A DNA stretch of 7,904 nucleotides from an uncultured Clostridia bacterium (GTDB taxonomy: Bacteria; Bacillota; Clostridia; Christensenellales; CAG-138): assembly GCA_946183765.1 (NCBI GenBank), contig CAMHDC010000049.1, positions 1 to 7,904 on the forward strand, in the 5' to 3' direction. The notes beneath the pieces are model-generated. The model was not told the DNA's origin. It ran no database searches and saw only the letters and a list, made by a program, of their open reading frames with translations. This document shows positions 1-6,669 of this stretch, in pieces (position 1 is the first letter of the stretch; each line of letters opens with the position of its first letter). Both the position numbers and the translations under genes were made by a program.

Positions 1-474
1 CAGATCAACTACGGCCCCATCGGCATCGTCTATGAGGAGCAGCTGGATGAGAAGGGCATGCTGGTGCAGAAGCCCCTGCCCGAAGGCGTCACCTCCGACG
101 AGCTGCGGCTCCAGAACGCCCCGCTGGGCATCATCTACCTGAGCGACTACGCCTGGAACAACGTGGTCAACATGGAGCCCCGTGCCAAGCTCCGTCTGGA
201 GCGGCTCACCGCCCATGCCACCCCCTTCATGCCCGCCAACGTGAAGCCCTGCTATTCCAACCTGCAGTTCACCATGGACGAGCTGAACACCCTGGCCAAC
301 TATGAGACCAACCTGAACGACTACATCCGTACCAACCTGATCAAGTGGCTCATGGGCGGCGGCGTCAGCGATGCCCAGTGGGAGACCTTCCAGAAGGATC
401 TCAACGGCAAGTGCAACATCGCCGGCATCCAGAAGGTCTATCAGGACGCCTATGATCGTTACATCGGCAAATAA
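1..474 (+). CDS. ABC transporter extracellular sugar-binding protein, C-terminal part
   Basis: This is the last 157 codons of a gene that begins upstream of the window; the frame is open from base 1 to the TAA at 472-474. The text resembles the C-terminal lobe of large Firmicute family-1 solute-binding lipoproteins (LplA/YtcQ type, usually about 500-560 residues), which capture oligosaccharides outside the cell and hand them to two permeases of the LplB/YtcP kind. Supporting features are the aromatic-rich stretch around SDYAWNN, the late segment NLIKWLMGGG followed by a WETFQKDL helix, and the typical ending in which an amphipathic helix (KVYQDAYDRYIGK) closes the protein. The signal peptide and lipobox cannot be seen. 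Only 14 bases separate its stop from the ribosome site of the next gene, so co-transcription is likely. The substrate is not readable from this fragment; the downstream GH32 genes suggest fructose-containing oligosaccharides. Family call fairly sure, substrate inferred. Confidence 0.75.
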   Translation, partial: QINYGPIGIVYEEQLDEKGMLVQKPLPEGVTSDELRLQNAPLGIIYLSDYAWNNVVNMEPRAKLRLERLTAHATPFMPANVKPCYSNLQFTMDELNTLANYETNLNDYIRTNLIKWLMGGGVSDAQWETFQKDLNGKCNIAGIQKVYQDAYDRYIGK

Positions 475-480
475 AGAATA

Positions 481-486
481 GAGAGG
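481..486 (+). promoter_or_regulatory. Ribosome binding site that favours the second ATG (495)
   Basis: GAGAGG lies 2 bases before the ATG at 489 and 8 bases before the in-frame ATG at 495. Normal Shine-Dalgarno spacing therefore supports 495 as the start, giving MKKAFAIL rather than MFMKKAFAIL. Both choices leave a proper lipoprotein signal peptide. Confidence 0.6.
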
Positions 487-494
487 ATATGTTC

Positions 495-2324
495 ATGAAG
501 AAAGCGTTTGCAATTCTGCTGTCCCTCCTGATGCTCCTGTCCCTGGCGGCCTGCGGCAGCAAGGACGCGGCGCCCGCGGCTTCCGGCGAGAACCAGAAGC
601 CCTCCATCCAGGGCGTTCAGGACGCGTCTGTGGAAGCGGGTCAGAGCTTCGACGCGCTGGCCGGCGTTACCGCCGCAGACCCCGAGGACGGGGATATCAC
701 CGGGATGATCACCGTGGAATCCACTCCCTCCCTGGACTTCAAGGGCGGCAAAGCCACCCCGGAGAACGCCGGTTCCTATGAGCTGGTCTACTCCGTCACC
801 GACAAGGCCGGCGCCACGGCGGAAGCCTATGCCACGCTGACCGTCACCAAGAAGACCGGTGAAGCCACCCTGCTCAAGCAGTTCGACTTCTCCACCGCCG
901 ACACCGCCAACGCCCACGGCTGGGAAGCCGTCGTGGACGGCGCTGACGCCGCCGGCGCGCTCAAGGACGGCGCGTTCGTCATCGACATCGTCAACCCCGG
1001 CGAGGGCGACGGCGCCATCCGCTTCGTCAAGAACCTGGACGTGAAGGCCGGCGCGGACTATAAGATCAAGATCTGGGCCAAGTCCACCGCCCCCACCTTC
1101 GCTCACTTCATTCCCAAAGACGGCTCCACCGACGAGTGGAAGACCTTCGGCGGCGAGGTGTGGAACTTCCGGCTGGATGAGACCATGAAGTGCGTCGAAT
1201 CCAACTTCACCGCCCCCGAGGACGGCGTCGCGGAGCTTCGCCTCCACCTGGGCAAGATCACCCCCAACCCCGACAACGCTGCCGACACCACCCCCGAGAA
1301 CTTCTCCGTGATCATCGACAAGGTGGAGATCTACGAGAGCGTCGGTGCGGAAGTGCTGGAGCCCCTGTACACCGCCGAGTTCGCGGGCAGCGGCGCTGCT
1401 GTCGCGGCCGGTGACGGCGCTGCGGCCAGCGTGGCCTATGAGGACGGCGCAGCCGTGTTCTCCATCGACGCGTACCCCGGCGAGGGCGGCGGCGTCTGGA
1501 GCATCCGGGCCGTTCTGGAGCTCCCCGGCATCACCATCGAGCAGGGCGAGAAGTACAACTACAGCTTCACCGTCGTTTCCGAGAACAATCAGGGCGGCGA
1601 GGCGCTGGTGGAGAGCGACACTCAGGAATGGGCTGCCCGCGCCAACTTCAACGGCATCGGCCTCGAAGCCGGCCAGGAAGTGACCGTCAGCAAGACCTTC
1701 ACGGCGGAAGCCAACATCAGCGACCCCGTGCTGCGCATGCAGATCGGCAACCCCTCCGAGGACGTGACCGCCAACAAGATCACCGTCAAGAACTTCGTGT
1801 TCAACAAGGTGGGCGGCGACAAGGAGACCAAGAAGACCATCGAGGACTTCGCTCCCTTCGGTATGCGCGCTGCGGAGAACGTAGACAAGGAGAAGTATCC
1901 CTGGGAGACCTTCAACGGCACCGATGAGGACAACGAGCGCGGCGTGGGCACCATCTGGACCAGCGACGGCAGCCTCTTCTACCGCATCGACGACGGCGGC
2001 ACCGTGGATTGGCACAACAAGCTGATCTGCCCCATCACCCTGCCTGCCGACAGCTACTTCACCGTGGAGATCAAGGCCAAGGCCGACAAGCCCGTTTCCT
2101 GCGGCTTCTTCCTGAATCCTCAGGGCAGCTGGGATCCCCGCGTGTCCGAGGGTATGGACTTCACCACCGAGGAGAAGACCTTCACCTTCGAAACCAAGGA
2201 CATCTTCATCACCGACATGCCCTGTGAGCTTCTGTTCCAGTTCGGTTCCGAAGCCACCGCGGCCCTGAACGGCGTGACCATCGAGTTCACCAGCGTCGCC
2301 ATCTATCAGATGCCCGTGCTCTGA
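495..2324 (+). CDS. Multidomain surface lipoprotein: Ig-like domain plus three carbohydrate-binding-like domains
   Basis: The protein has 609 residues from the ATG at 495 (611 from the ATG at 489). It opens with a lipoprotein signal peptide: MKK, a leucine-rich core, then lipobox LAAC with the modified Cys at residue 20, so it should be attached to the outer face of the membrane. After a short Ala/Ser linker comes an Ig-like domain of the DUF5011/bacterial surface type (about residues 36-117, with DPEDGDIT and YSVTDKAG motifs typical of that family). Three beta-rich domains follow, at about 126-282, 290-438 and 444-606, each with the texture of CBM4/9-like jelly rolls (F-D at the start, hydrophobic alternation, a closing VEIYE/VFNK/VAIYQ strand). 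No catalytic motif is recognised. The second and third domains share landmarks with the repeats of the next gene (VW or W-N-K, GE-Y, GFF, FQFG). It sits directly after the binding-protein gene. Likely role: non-catalytic capture of polysaccharide at the cell surface; the ligand is not known from sequence. Confidence 0.7.
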   Translation: MKKAFAILLSLLMLLSLAACGSKDAAPAASGENQKPSIQGVQDASVEAGQSFDALAGVTAADPEDGDITGMITVESTPSLDFKGGKATPENAGSYELVYSVTDKAGATAEAYATLTVTKKTGEATLLKQFDFSTADTANAHGWEAVVDGADAAGALKDGAFVIDIVNPGEGDGAIRFVKNLDVKAGADYKIKIWAKSTAPTFAHFIPKDGSTDEWKTFGGEVWNFRLDETMKCVESNFTAPEDGVAELRLHLGKITPNPDNAADTTPENFSVIIDKVEIYESVGAEVLEPLYTAEFAGSGAAVAAGDGAAASVAYEDGAAVFSIDAYPGEGGGVWSIRAVLELPGITIEQGEKYNYSFTVVSENNQGGEALVESDTQEWAARANFNGIGLEAGQEVTVSKTFTAEANISDPVLRMQIGNPSEDVTANKITVKNFVFNKVGGDKETKKTIEDFAPFGMRAAENVDKEKYPWETFNGTDEDNERGVGTIWTSDGSLFYRIDDGGTVDWHNKLICPITLPADSYFTVEIKAKADKPVSCGFFLNPQGSWDPRVSEGMDFTTEEKTFTFETKDIFITDMPCELLFQFGSEATAALNGVTIEFTSVAIYQMPVL

Positions 2325-2340
2325 TATACGCAGAACGAAA

Positions 2341-2370
2341 AGAGGGGGATGAGTAAAATCACCCCCCTCT
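2341..2370 (+). other. Intergenic stem-loop without U-tract
   Basis: AGAGGGGG (2341-2348) pairs with CCCCCTCT (2363-2370). After an A/C mismatch, TGA (2350-2352) pairs with TCA (2359-2361) around a GTAAAA loop. It begins 17 bases past the stop of the lipoprotein gene. What follows is GCCATACC, not a run of T, so it is a weak candidate for an intrinsic terminator and more likely a 3'-end stabiliser or attenuating hairpin between co-transcribed genes. The rest of the gap (2371-2405) shows no promoter I can defend. Confidence 0.6.
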
Positions 2371-2419
2371 GCCATACCACCCCTGGGCCATAGTGATAAC
2401 AGAATAGGAGAACTATCCG

Positions 2420-4354
2420 ATGAACGGAAGATCGATCCAGCGCTTCGCGCGCATCCTCACCTGCTTCGTCCTGGCCGCCGCCTTCATGTTCGCGATGGCC
2501 GCTGCGGGAAATACCTATGCGGCCGGCGCTGTCGTGCTGTCCGAAACGAACGCCAAGCTCCAGGAGAACTGTACCGTGGCGTATGACGGGGACAAGGTGA
2601 CCGTTACCGACACGGACGACAACAACGACGTTTGGAACTCCAAGCTCCTGCTGGACGCCGGCATGGAGCTGACGGCCGGTGAACAGTATAAACTGAGCTT
2701 CTCCCTCGCCGGCGAAAACGGTGTGGGCGAGTTCTTCCTCTGCAAGAGCGAGAACATCGACGACCGCTACGATGAAACGTTCACCGCCGAGGCGGGGAAT
2801 CGAAGCATCACCTTCACGGCTGAGGGGGCCCGAATCTTCATCGGCATGCAGGTGGGGAATCTGGGCAAGGGACATTCCGTCACCCTCCAGGTACAGGATC
2901 TGTGCGAGCTGTCCAAGTCCGACTGCCCCGCGCTGCTGCGGACGGAGAACGGCGATGTGACCGCGGAGAACGGCGTGATCGCCGCCACGGACACCGACGA
3001 CAACAACGACGTGTGGAATTCCAAGCTCCTGTATGACGCCGGGATCGACCTGGAGGTCGGCAAGACCTACCAGCTGAGCTTCAGCCTCGCCGGAGACAAC
3101 GGCGTGGGCGAATTCTTCGTGTGCAAGTCTCAGAACCTGAACGACCGCTACGACAGCACCTTCACCAACGCCGCGGGCGAAAGGACGGTGACCTTCAAAG
3201 CGGAGGGCGAAAAGCTCTATATCGGCATGCAGTTCGGCAATCTGGGCAAGGGCAACGCCGTCATAGCCAAGATCGGCGAAGTGAAGGAAGCCGCTCCGGC
3301 GCAGCCTGCCTATGTCCCTGCTCAAACGCCTCAGGAAGACGAGCAGGTCATCGTGGCCGAGAACTGCACCTATGAGGTCGAGAGCACCGCTGATGAGACG
3401 GTGATCGAGGTCACGGATACCGGCGAGAACGACACCGAAGTGTGGAACTCCAAGTTCCTGTACTACCTGGGCGAGATCTTGGAGAAGGGCAAGTGCTACG
3501 CCGCCAGTTTCAACCTGGCCGGTGAGAACGGCGTGGGCGAGTTTTTCTTCTGCAAGACGGACGATTTGAACAATCGGTATTCCTACGACAACACCCCCGG
3601 CGACCACGTTGCCAAGTTCGCGGCAGAGGGCGAAGACCTGTACGCAGGCCTGCAGTTCGGCAACGTCGGGGAAGGGAACGAGGTGACCGTCACTATCGGC
3701 GAGATCGTCCGGATCCTGGCGGCTCAGGTGAACAGCGCAAACTGCACCGAGGTTGTGACGGAGGATACCCTGACCCTCACCGACACCAATGACGTCCCCG
3801 ATGTTTGGGACTCCAAAGCGGTCTACAATACCGGCGTTACGTTGGAAAAAGGCAAGAAATACACCGTGACCCTCACCCTGTCCGGTGACAACGGCGTGGG
3901 CGAGTTCTTCCTGCTGAAGCAGGATGATATCAACGAAATCGCCAATCGCTACGACGGCACCTGGACCAACGAGGCAGGGGAAAAGACTTTCATCATCGAG
4001 GCCGGTGAAGATGGGCCCCTGTTCTTCGGCGTCCAGTGCGGCAATCTGGGCAACGGCAACAGCGTCACCGTCAGCAACATCTCCGTGACCCCCGTGGAGG
4101 ACACCGGCAACCGGATGATGATGGCCGCCGCGCCCCAGGAGAACGAGGACGAGGCTGCCCCTGAAGAAGGGTTGGCGCCCGCTGAGGAAGAGGCCCCGGC
4201 GGAGGAGCCCGTGACGCAAGCCCCCGCAGAGAATGAGGAAGTGGAGACGCCTGCGGAAGAACCCGCTGCGGAAGAGATTGAGACCCCGGCGGAGGAACCT
4301 GCTGAGGAAGAGGCCCCGGCGGAGGAACCCGCCCAGGAGACCGACGGCGAATAA
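2420..4354 (+). CDS. Secreted protein with four tandem binding-like modules and an acidic E/P/A-rich tail
   Basis: The protein has 644 residues; AGGAG at 2406-2410, 9 bases upstream, supports the ATG at 2420. The N-terminus carries a long signal peptide (basic MNGRSIQRFAR, hydrophobic core to about residue 30, likely signal peptidase I cleavage near residues 30-35); there is no lipobox. Four related modules follow at about 49-164, 176-290, 314-431 and 440-558. Each contains a DT-D motif, VW(N/D)SK, GE/GK-x-Y, GVGEFF, an N-RY motif (DRY/NRY) and (F/V/C)GN(L/V)G. Modules 2 and 3 are joined by a Pro/Ala/Gln linker (291-313). The C-terminus (569-644) is rich in Glu, Pro and Ala and contains PAEEP four times. 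No LPXTG motif, SLH domain, terminal hydrophobic segment or enzyme motif is visible. I do not recognise a named family; the small beta-rich modules resemble CBM-type jelly rolls. Position between a surface lipoprotein and a surface GH32 suggests glycan binding. Gene boundaries are sure, the role is inferred. Confidence 0.7.
   Translation: MNGRSIQRFARILTCFVLAAAFMFAMAAAGNTYAAGAVVLSETNAKLQENCTVAYDGDKVTVTDTDDNNDVWNSKLLLDAGMELTAGEQYKLSFSLAGENGVGEFFLCKSENIDDRYDETFTAEAGNRSITFTAEGARIFIGMQVGNLGKGHSVTLQVQDLCELSKSDCPALLRTENGDVTAENGVIAATDTDDNNDVWNSKLLYDAGIDLEVGKTYQLSFSLAGDNGVGEFFVCKSQNLNDRYDSTFTNAAGERTVTFKAEGEKLYIGMQFGNLGKGNAVIAKIGEVKEAAPAQPAYVPAQTPQEDEQVIVAENCTYEVESTADETVIEVTDTGENDTEVWNSKFLYYLGEILEKGKCYAASFNLAGENGVGEFFFCKTDDLNNRYSYDNTPGDHVAKFAAEGEDLYAGLQFGNVGEGNEVTVTIGEIVRILAAQVNSANCTEVVTEDTLTLTDTNDVPDVWDSKAVYNTGVTLEKGKKYTVTLTLSGDNGVGEFFLLKQDDINEIANRYDGTWTNEAGEKTFIIEAGEDGPLFFGVQCGNLGNGNSVTVSNISVTPVEDTGNRMMMAAAPQENEDEAAPEEGLAPAEEEAPAEEPVTQAPAENEEVETPAEEPAAEEIETPAEEPAEEEAPAEEPAQETDGE
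2564..4093 (+). repeat. Four protein-level repeats of a ~115-residue module
   Basis: Copies lie at about 2564-2911, 2945-3289, 3359-3712 and 3737-4093. The V of VW(N/D)SK is residue 71, 198, 341 and 462; GVGEFF starts at 101, 228, 371 and 492; the conserved N of the GN(L/V)G motif is 147, 274, 415 and 542. Copies 1 and 2 are closest: residues 64-81 and 191-208 differ at one position, and their DNA also matches closely around 2618-2652 and 2999-3033. Copies 3 and 4 have diverged more; copy 4 has WDSK and LLKQ in place of WNSK and the aromatic/Cys CK pattern of the others. This points to stepwise internal duplication. Confidence 0.85.
4124..4351 (+). repeat. Low-complexity Glu/Pro/Ala tail coding repeat
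   Basis: This stretch encodes residues 569-644 of the repeat protein, dominated by Glu, Pro and Ala with PAEEP at residues 593, 611, 623 and 633. At DNA level 26 bases are identical between 4181-4206 and 4301-4326, 120 bases apart. Such tails are usually unstructured spacers and their length tends to vary between strains by slippage or recombination. Confidence 0.8.
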
Positions 4355-4355
4355 G

Positions 4356-4374
4356 GGCCGACCCGGTATCGGCC
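4356..4374 (+). other. Short GC-rich stem-loop just after the stop codon
   Basis: GGCCGA (4356-4361) pairs perfectly with TCGGCC (4369-4374) around a 7-base loop, starting two bases after the TAA at 4352-4354. It is not followed by T residues. Confidence 0.5.
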
Positions 4375-4399
4375 GGAATCTGACCACAGGATGAACGAA

Positions 4400-4422
4400 G
4401 GGAGGATGGGAACCATCCTCCC
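4400..4422 (+). other. Perfect 10-bp stem-loop without U-tract
   Basis: GGGAGGATGG (4400-4409) pairs with CCATCCTCCC (4413-4422) around a GAA loop. The following bases are TATACCCCCG, so there is no U-tract and simple intrinsic termination is not well supported. It ends 12 bases before the ribosome site of the next gene. It may partly terminate, block exonucleases, or mark a processing site between the repeat protein and the GH32 gene. Confidence 0.65.
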
Positions 4423-4434
4423 TATACCCCCGAA

Positions 4435-4440
4435 AAGGAG
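4435..4440 (+). promoter_or_regulatory. Ribosome binding site that favours the second ATG (4450)
   Basis: AAGGAG lies 3 bases before the ATG at 4444 and 9 bases before the in-frame ATG at 4450. The spacing favours 4450, so the protein would begin MKKAISLL. The same M-x-M-K-K arrangement occurs at the lipoprotein gene at 495. Confidence 0.6.
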
Positions 4441-4449
4441 AAAATGATC

Positions 4450-6006
4450 ATGAAGAAAGCGATTTCTCTCTTGCTTGTTCTGTGCCTGGCGGCGACGCTG
4501 CTTGTCGCCTGCAAGGGCAAGGATGCCGAGGAAGCCCCGGCGAACAACAACGAAAACGTGGCGGCAGACGGGGAGGCTTTCGTGTTCCCGGAAAACGAAA
4601 CGGATTACGCCGCCCTCAGGACGCCCGGGAGCCAGGAGGCCAAATACACCTATAAAACCTTTTTCCTGCCCGCCCAGGACAACGGGGCCCAGCCCTTCGT
4701 GGGGGACACCATGCCCTACTATGAGGACGGCACCTACTACATCTACTATTTGAAGGAGGGCGGCGACTCCTACAACCATTCCATCTATCTGGCCACCACC
4801 AAGGATTTCGTCACCTACACCGAGAAGGACGACGTGGTCCTGGAGGCCTCCCGCAGCGGCGGCCAGGACGGCTGGATCGGCACCGGCTCTGTGGTGAAGG
4901 TGAAGGACGTTTATTACTTCTTCTACACCGGCCACGCCTTCTCCGACAGCTACGAGTTCAAGGAGAAGATCCTGGTGGCCAAGAGCACCGACCTCACTTC
5001 CTTCGAGAAGGTGACCGATTGGGAGCTGATCCCGCCCACCGAGCTGGGGCAGAAGAACGACTTCCGCGATCCGCAGGCCTATTACGACGAGGCCACGGAC
5101 ACCATCGCCTTGACCGTCACCGCCGCTCAGGCCAACAAGGCCCGGATCATCAAGTTCACCCTGTCTGGGGATCTGAAGACCGTCACCTACGACGGCATCA
5201 TCTTCACCGATCCCACCGGCTCCTTCTGGAACCTGGAATGCTCCGACACCTTCAAGATCGGCGACAAATACTACTTGACCTATTCCGGTCAGGATGATAC
5301 CCTTTGGTATGCTGTGTCCGACGCTCCCTACGGCCCCTACGGGGAGGCGGTGCGCCTGGACGCCAAGCTGTTTTACGCCGCCAAGCACGTGGACAACGGC
5401 GCCGACACCTACATGGTGGGCTGGGCCCGCAGATCCGAGTCCGTGTCCTCCACCCAGGACGTGACCGGCTGGGCGGGCAATCTGGCGGTCCAGAAACTGA
5501 TCCAGAATCCGGACGGCTCTTTGGCCCTGGCTCCGGTGGATGCGGTGAAGGCTCAGTTCACCGCCCGCCGCCAGCTCCTGGTGGACGGCATGACGGCGGA
5601 AGTGGCCGCTGGCTCCGCTTACGGCTATACGGACCTGTGCACGGCCTATGAGAGCTTCATGCTCACCGGCAAGATCCGCTTCGAGAAGACCGGCACCTTC
5701 GGCTTTGCCTTCGACTACAACGGCCGGGCCGACAAGTATAAGTTCATCACCTTCGATCCCAAGGCGGGGACCATCTCCCTTCAGTTCAACGAAGGCTCCA
5801 CCCCCATCACCGAGACGGCGGTGCAGCTGGAAGCGGGGAAGGACTATGCCTTCACCTATATCCAGGAGGGTTCCGTAGGCATCCTGTACCTGGACGGCCT
5901 GGCTGCCCTGACGGTCCGCCTGTACGGCGTTTCCGGACGGCCGGTGCGTCTGTTTGCGGAGAACAACACCGCTACCGTTTCGGACCTGAGGCAGTATACC
6001 CGATAA
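4450..6006 (+). CDS. Surface lipoprotein glycoside hydrolase, GH32 type (fructan/beta-fructoside hydrolase)
   Basis: The protein has 518 residues from 4450. A lipoprotein signal peptide ends in LVAC with the lipidated Cys at residue 21, then an Asn-rich linker. The catalytic part reads as a five-bladed propeller of clan GH-J. The nucleophile motif is GDTMP with Asp86 (in place of the classical NDPNG), then GWIGTGS and FFYTG, the transition-state motif FRDP with Asp207, and the acid/base motif LEC with Glu263. Further on are VGWARR and W-GNL with PDGSL, matching the end of the GH32 propeller. From about residue 372 a beta-sandwich follows (GTFGFAFDY, LYLDG), the usual GH32 C-terminal domain. 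Established knowledge: GH32 enzymes hydrolyse beta-fructosidic bonds in sucrose, inulin and levan. As a lipoprotein it would act outside the cell and feed the ABC transporter. Exo or endo action and linkage preference cannot be read. DUF4975-like or GH43-like annotation is possible, but RDP plus EC favours GH32. Confidence 0.8.
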   Translation: MKKAISLLLVLCLAATLLVACKGKDAEEAPANNNENVAADGEAFVFPENETDYAALRTPGSQEAKYTYKTFFLPAQDNGAQPFVGDTMPYYEDGTYYIYYLKEGGDSYNHSIYLATTKDFVTYTEKDDVVLEASRSGGQDGWIGTGSVVKVKDVYYFFYTGHAFSDSYEFKEKILVAKSTDLTSFEKVTDWELIPPTELGQKNDFRDPQAYYDEATDTIALTVTAAQANKARIIKFTLSGDLKTVTYDGIIFTDPTGSFWNLECSDTFKIGDKYYLTYSGQDDTLWYAVSDAPYGPYGEAVRLDAKLFYAAKHVDNGADTYMVGWARRSESVSSTQDVTGWAGNLAVQKLIQNPDGSLALAPVDAVKAQFTARRQLLVDGMTAEVAAGSAYGYTDLCTAYESFMLTGKIRFEKTGTFGFAFDYNGRADKYKFITFDPKAGTISLQFNEGSTPITETAVQLEAGKDYAFTYIQEGSVGILYLDGLAALTVRLYGVSGRPVRLFAENNTATVSDLRQYTR

Positions 6007-6024
6007 AGGAAAGGAGCGTCCGCC

Positions 6025-6669
6025 GTGCGGCGACTGCTGGACATCAACAACCCCATCATGCGCTTTCTCACAGCCGCTTTCGATATCCTGGCCCTGAGCG
6101 TGCTGTGGACGGTGTTTTCCCTGCCCGTCGTGACCATGGGGGCGGCTTCCGCCGCCCTCTACAGCGCCGTCTATCATCATGTGCGCCGAGGCGAGGACTA
6201 CCTCTTCAACAGCTTCTGGACGGCGTTCAAAGAGAATCTGAAGCGGTCTACCCTGGCTTGGCTGGCGGCCTTGGGCATCCTCGTCTTCCTGGGCGGCGAC
6301 GCGCTGCTGCTCAGGAGCCTGATCCTACGGGGATATCCCTTCGGCTGGTTCTACGGCGTCACGCTGGCTCTGCTGGTCCTGGCGCTGACGTGGACGGTGT
6401 ATCTCGCCGCCTACGCCGCCCGGTTCAACGGAACGGTGAAGGAGGTCCTTCGCTTCAGCTTCATGCTGCTGCGGGCCCATCCCGTGAAGATGCTCTGCGT
6501 ATTGGCGCTGGTGGTGGGCGGCATAGCCCTGGCGCTGACCCTGCCCGCGATGGTGGCGTTTATTCCCGGCACGGTGTACTGGGCAGCCACGTTCCCCATA
6601 GAATGGACATTTCTCAAGCATATGCGCCCCGAGGATAAGGCGCGCACCGAAAAGGAGATAACTGAATGA
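6025..6669 (+). CDS. DUF624 (YesL-like) integral membrane protein
   Basis: The protein has 214 residues and starts with GTG at 6025, chosen because AAGGAG at 6011-6016 is 8 bases upstream; it follows the GH32 stop by 18 bases. The N-terminus shows the DUF624 signature: NNPIMRFL, then a hydrophobic segment leading to SLPVVTMGAASAALY, and later the RRGEDYLFNSFWTAFKENLK loop. About five hydrophobic segments are visible, near residues 18-46, 76-100, 106-131, 153-175 and 177-197, followed by a charged C-terminal end. Members of this family commonly sit beside carbohydrate ABC transporter and glycosidase genes in Firmicutes; their biochemical role is not established. Its stop overlaps the next start as ATGA (6666-6669), a sign of translational coupling with the following GH32 gene. 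Confidence 0.85.
   Translation: MRRLLDINNPIMRFLTAAFDILALSVLWTVFSLPVVTMGAASAALYSAVYHHVRRGEDYLFNSFWTAFKENLKRSTLAWLAALGILVFLGGDALLLRSLILRGYPFGWFYGVTLALLVLALTWTVYLAAYAARFNGTVKEVLRFSFMLLRAHPVKMLCVLALVVGGIALALTLPAMVAFIPGTVYWAATFPIEWTFLKHMRPEDKARTEKEITE

Noticed and set aside
459..2375. Long antisense open frame (638 codons) opposite the Ig/CBM-like lipoprotein
   Set aside because: Its sequence is Gly/Val/Leu/Ala-rich with no recognisable domain, while the + strand reads as a lipoprotein with signal peptide and ribosome site. GC-rich codon use commonly leaves such stop-free shadows.
2349..2393. Tiny frame ATG 2349 to TAG 2391, and the TAG-TGA-TAA triple stop at 2391-2399 in the frame of the upstream lipoprotein
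   Set aside because: The ATG lies inside the hairpin with the G-run immediately in front of it, leaving no usable spacing. The lipoprotein already ends at TGA 2322-2324 with a complete final strand, so readthrough has no support.
2306..4387. Long antisense open frame (693 codons) opposite the four-module gene
   Set aside because: Its apparent internal repeats are just the antisense image of the real repeats; no start context or domain supports it.
4400..4422. Calling the 10-bp hairpin an intrinsic terminator
   Set aside because: The stem is strong, but TATACCCCCG follows instead of a T-run, so it is listed as a stem-loop of unknown role.
3949..6180. Long antisense open frame (743 codons) opposite the surface GH32
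   Set aside because: It spans two genes and an intergenic gap of the + strand, is low in complexity, and contains a Ser/Ala-rich run that is the reverse of the PAEEP tail.
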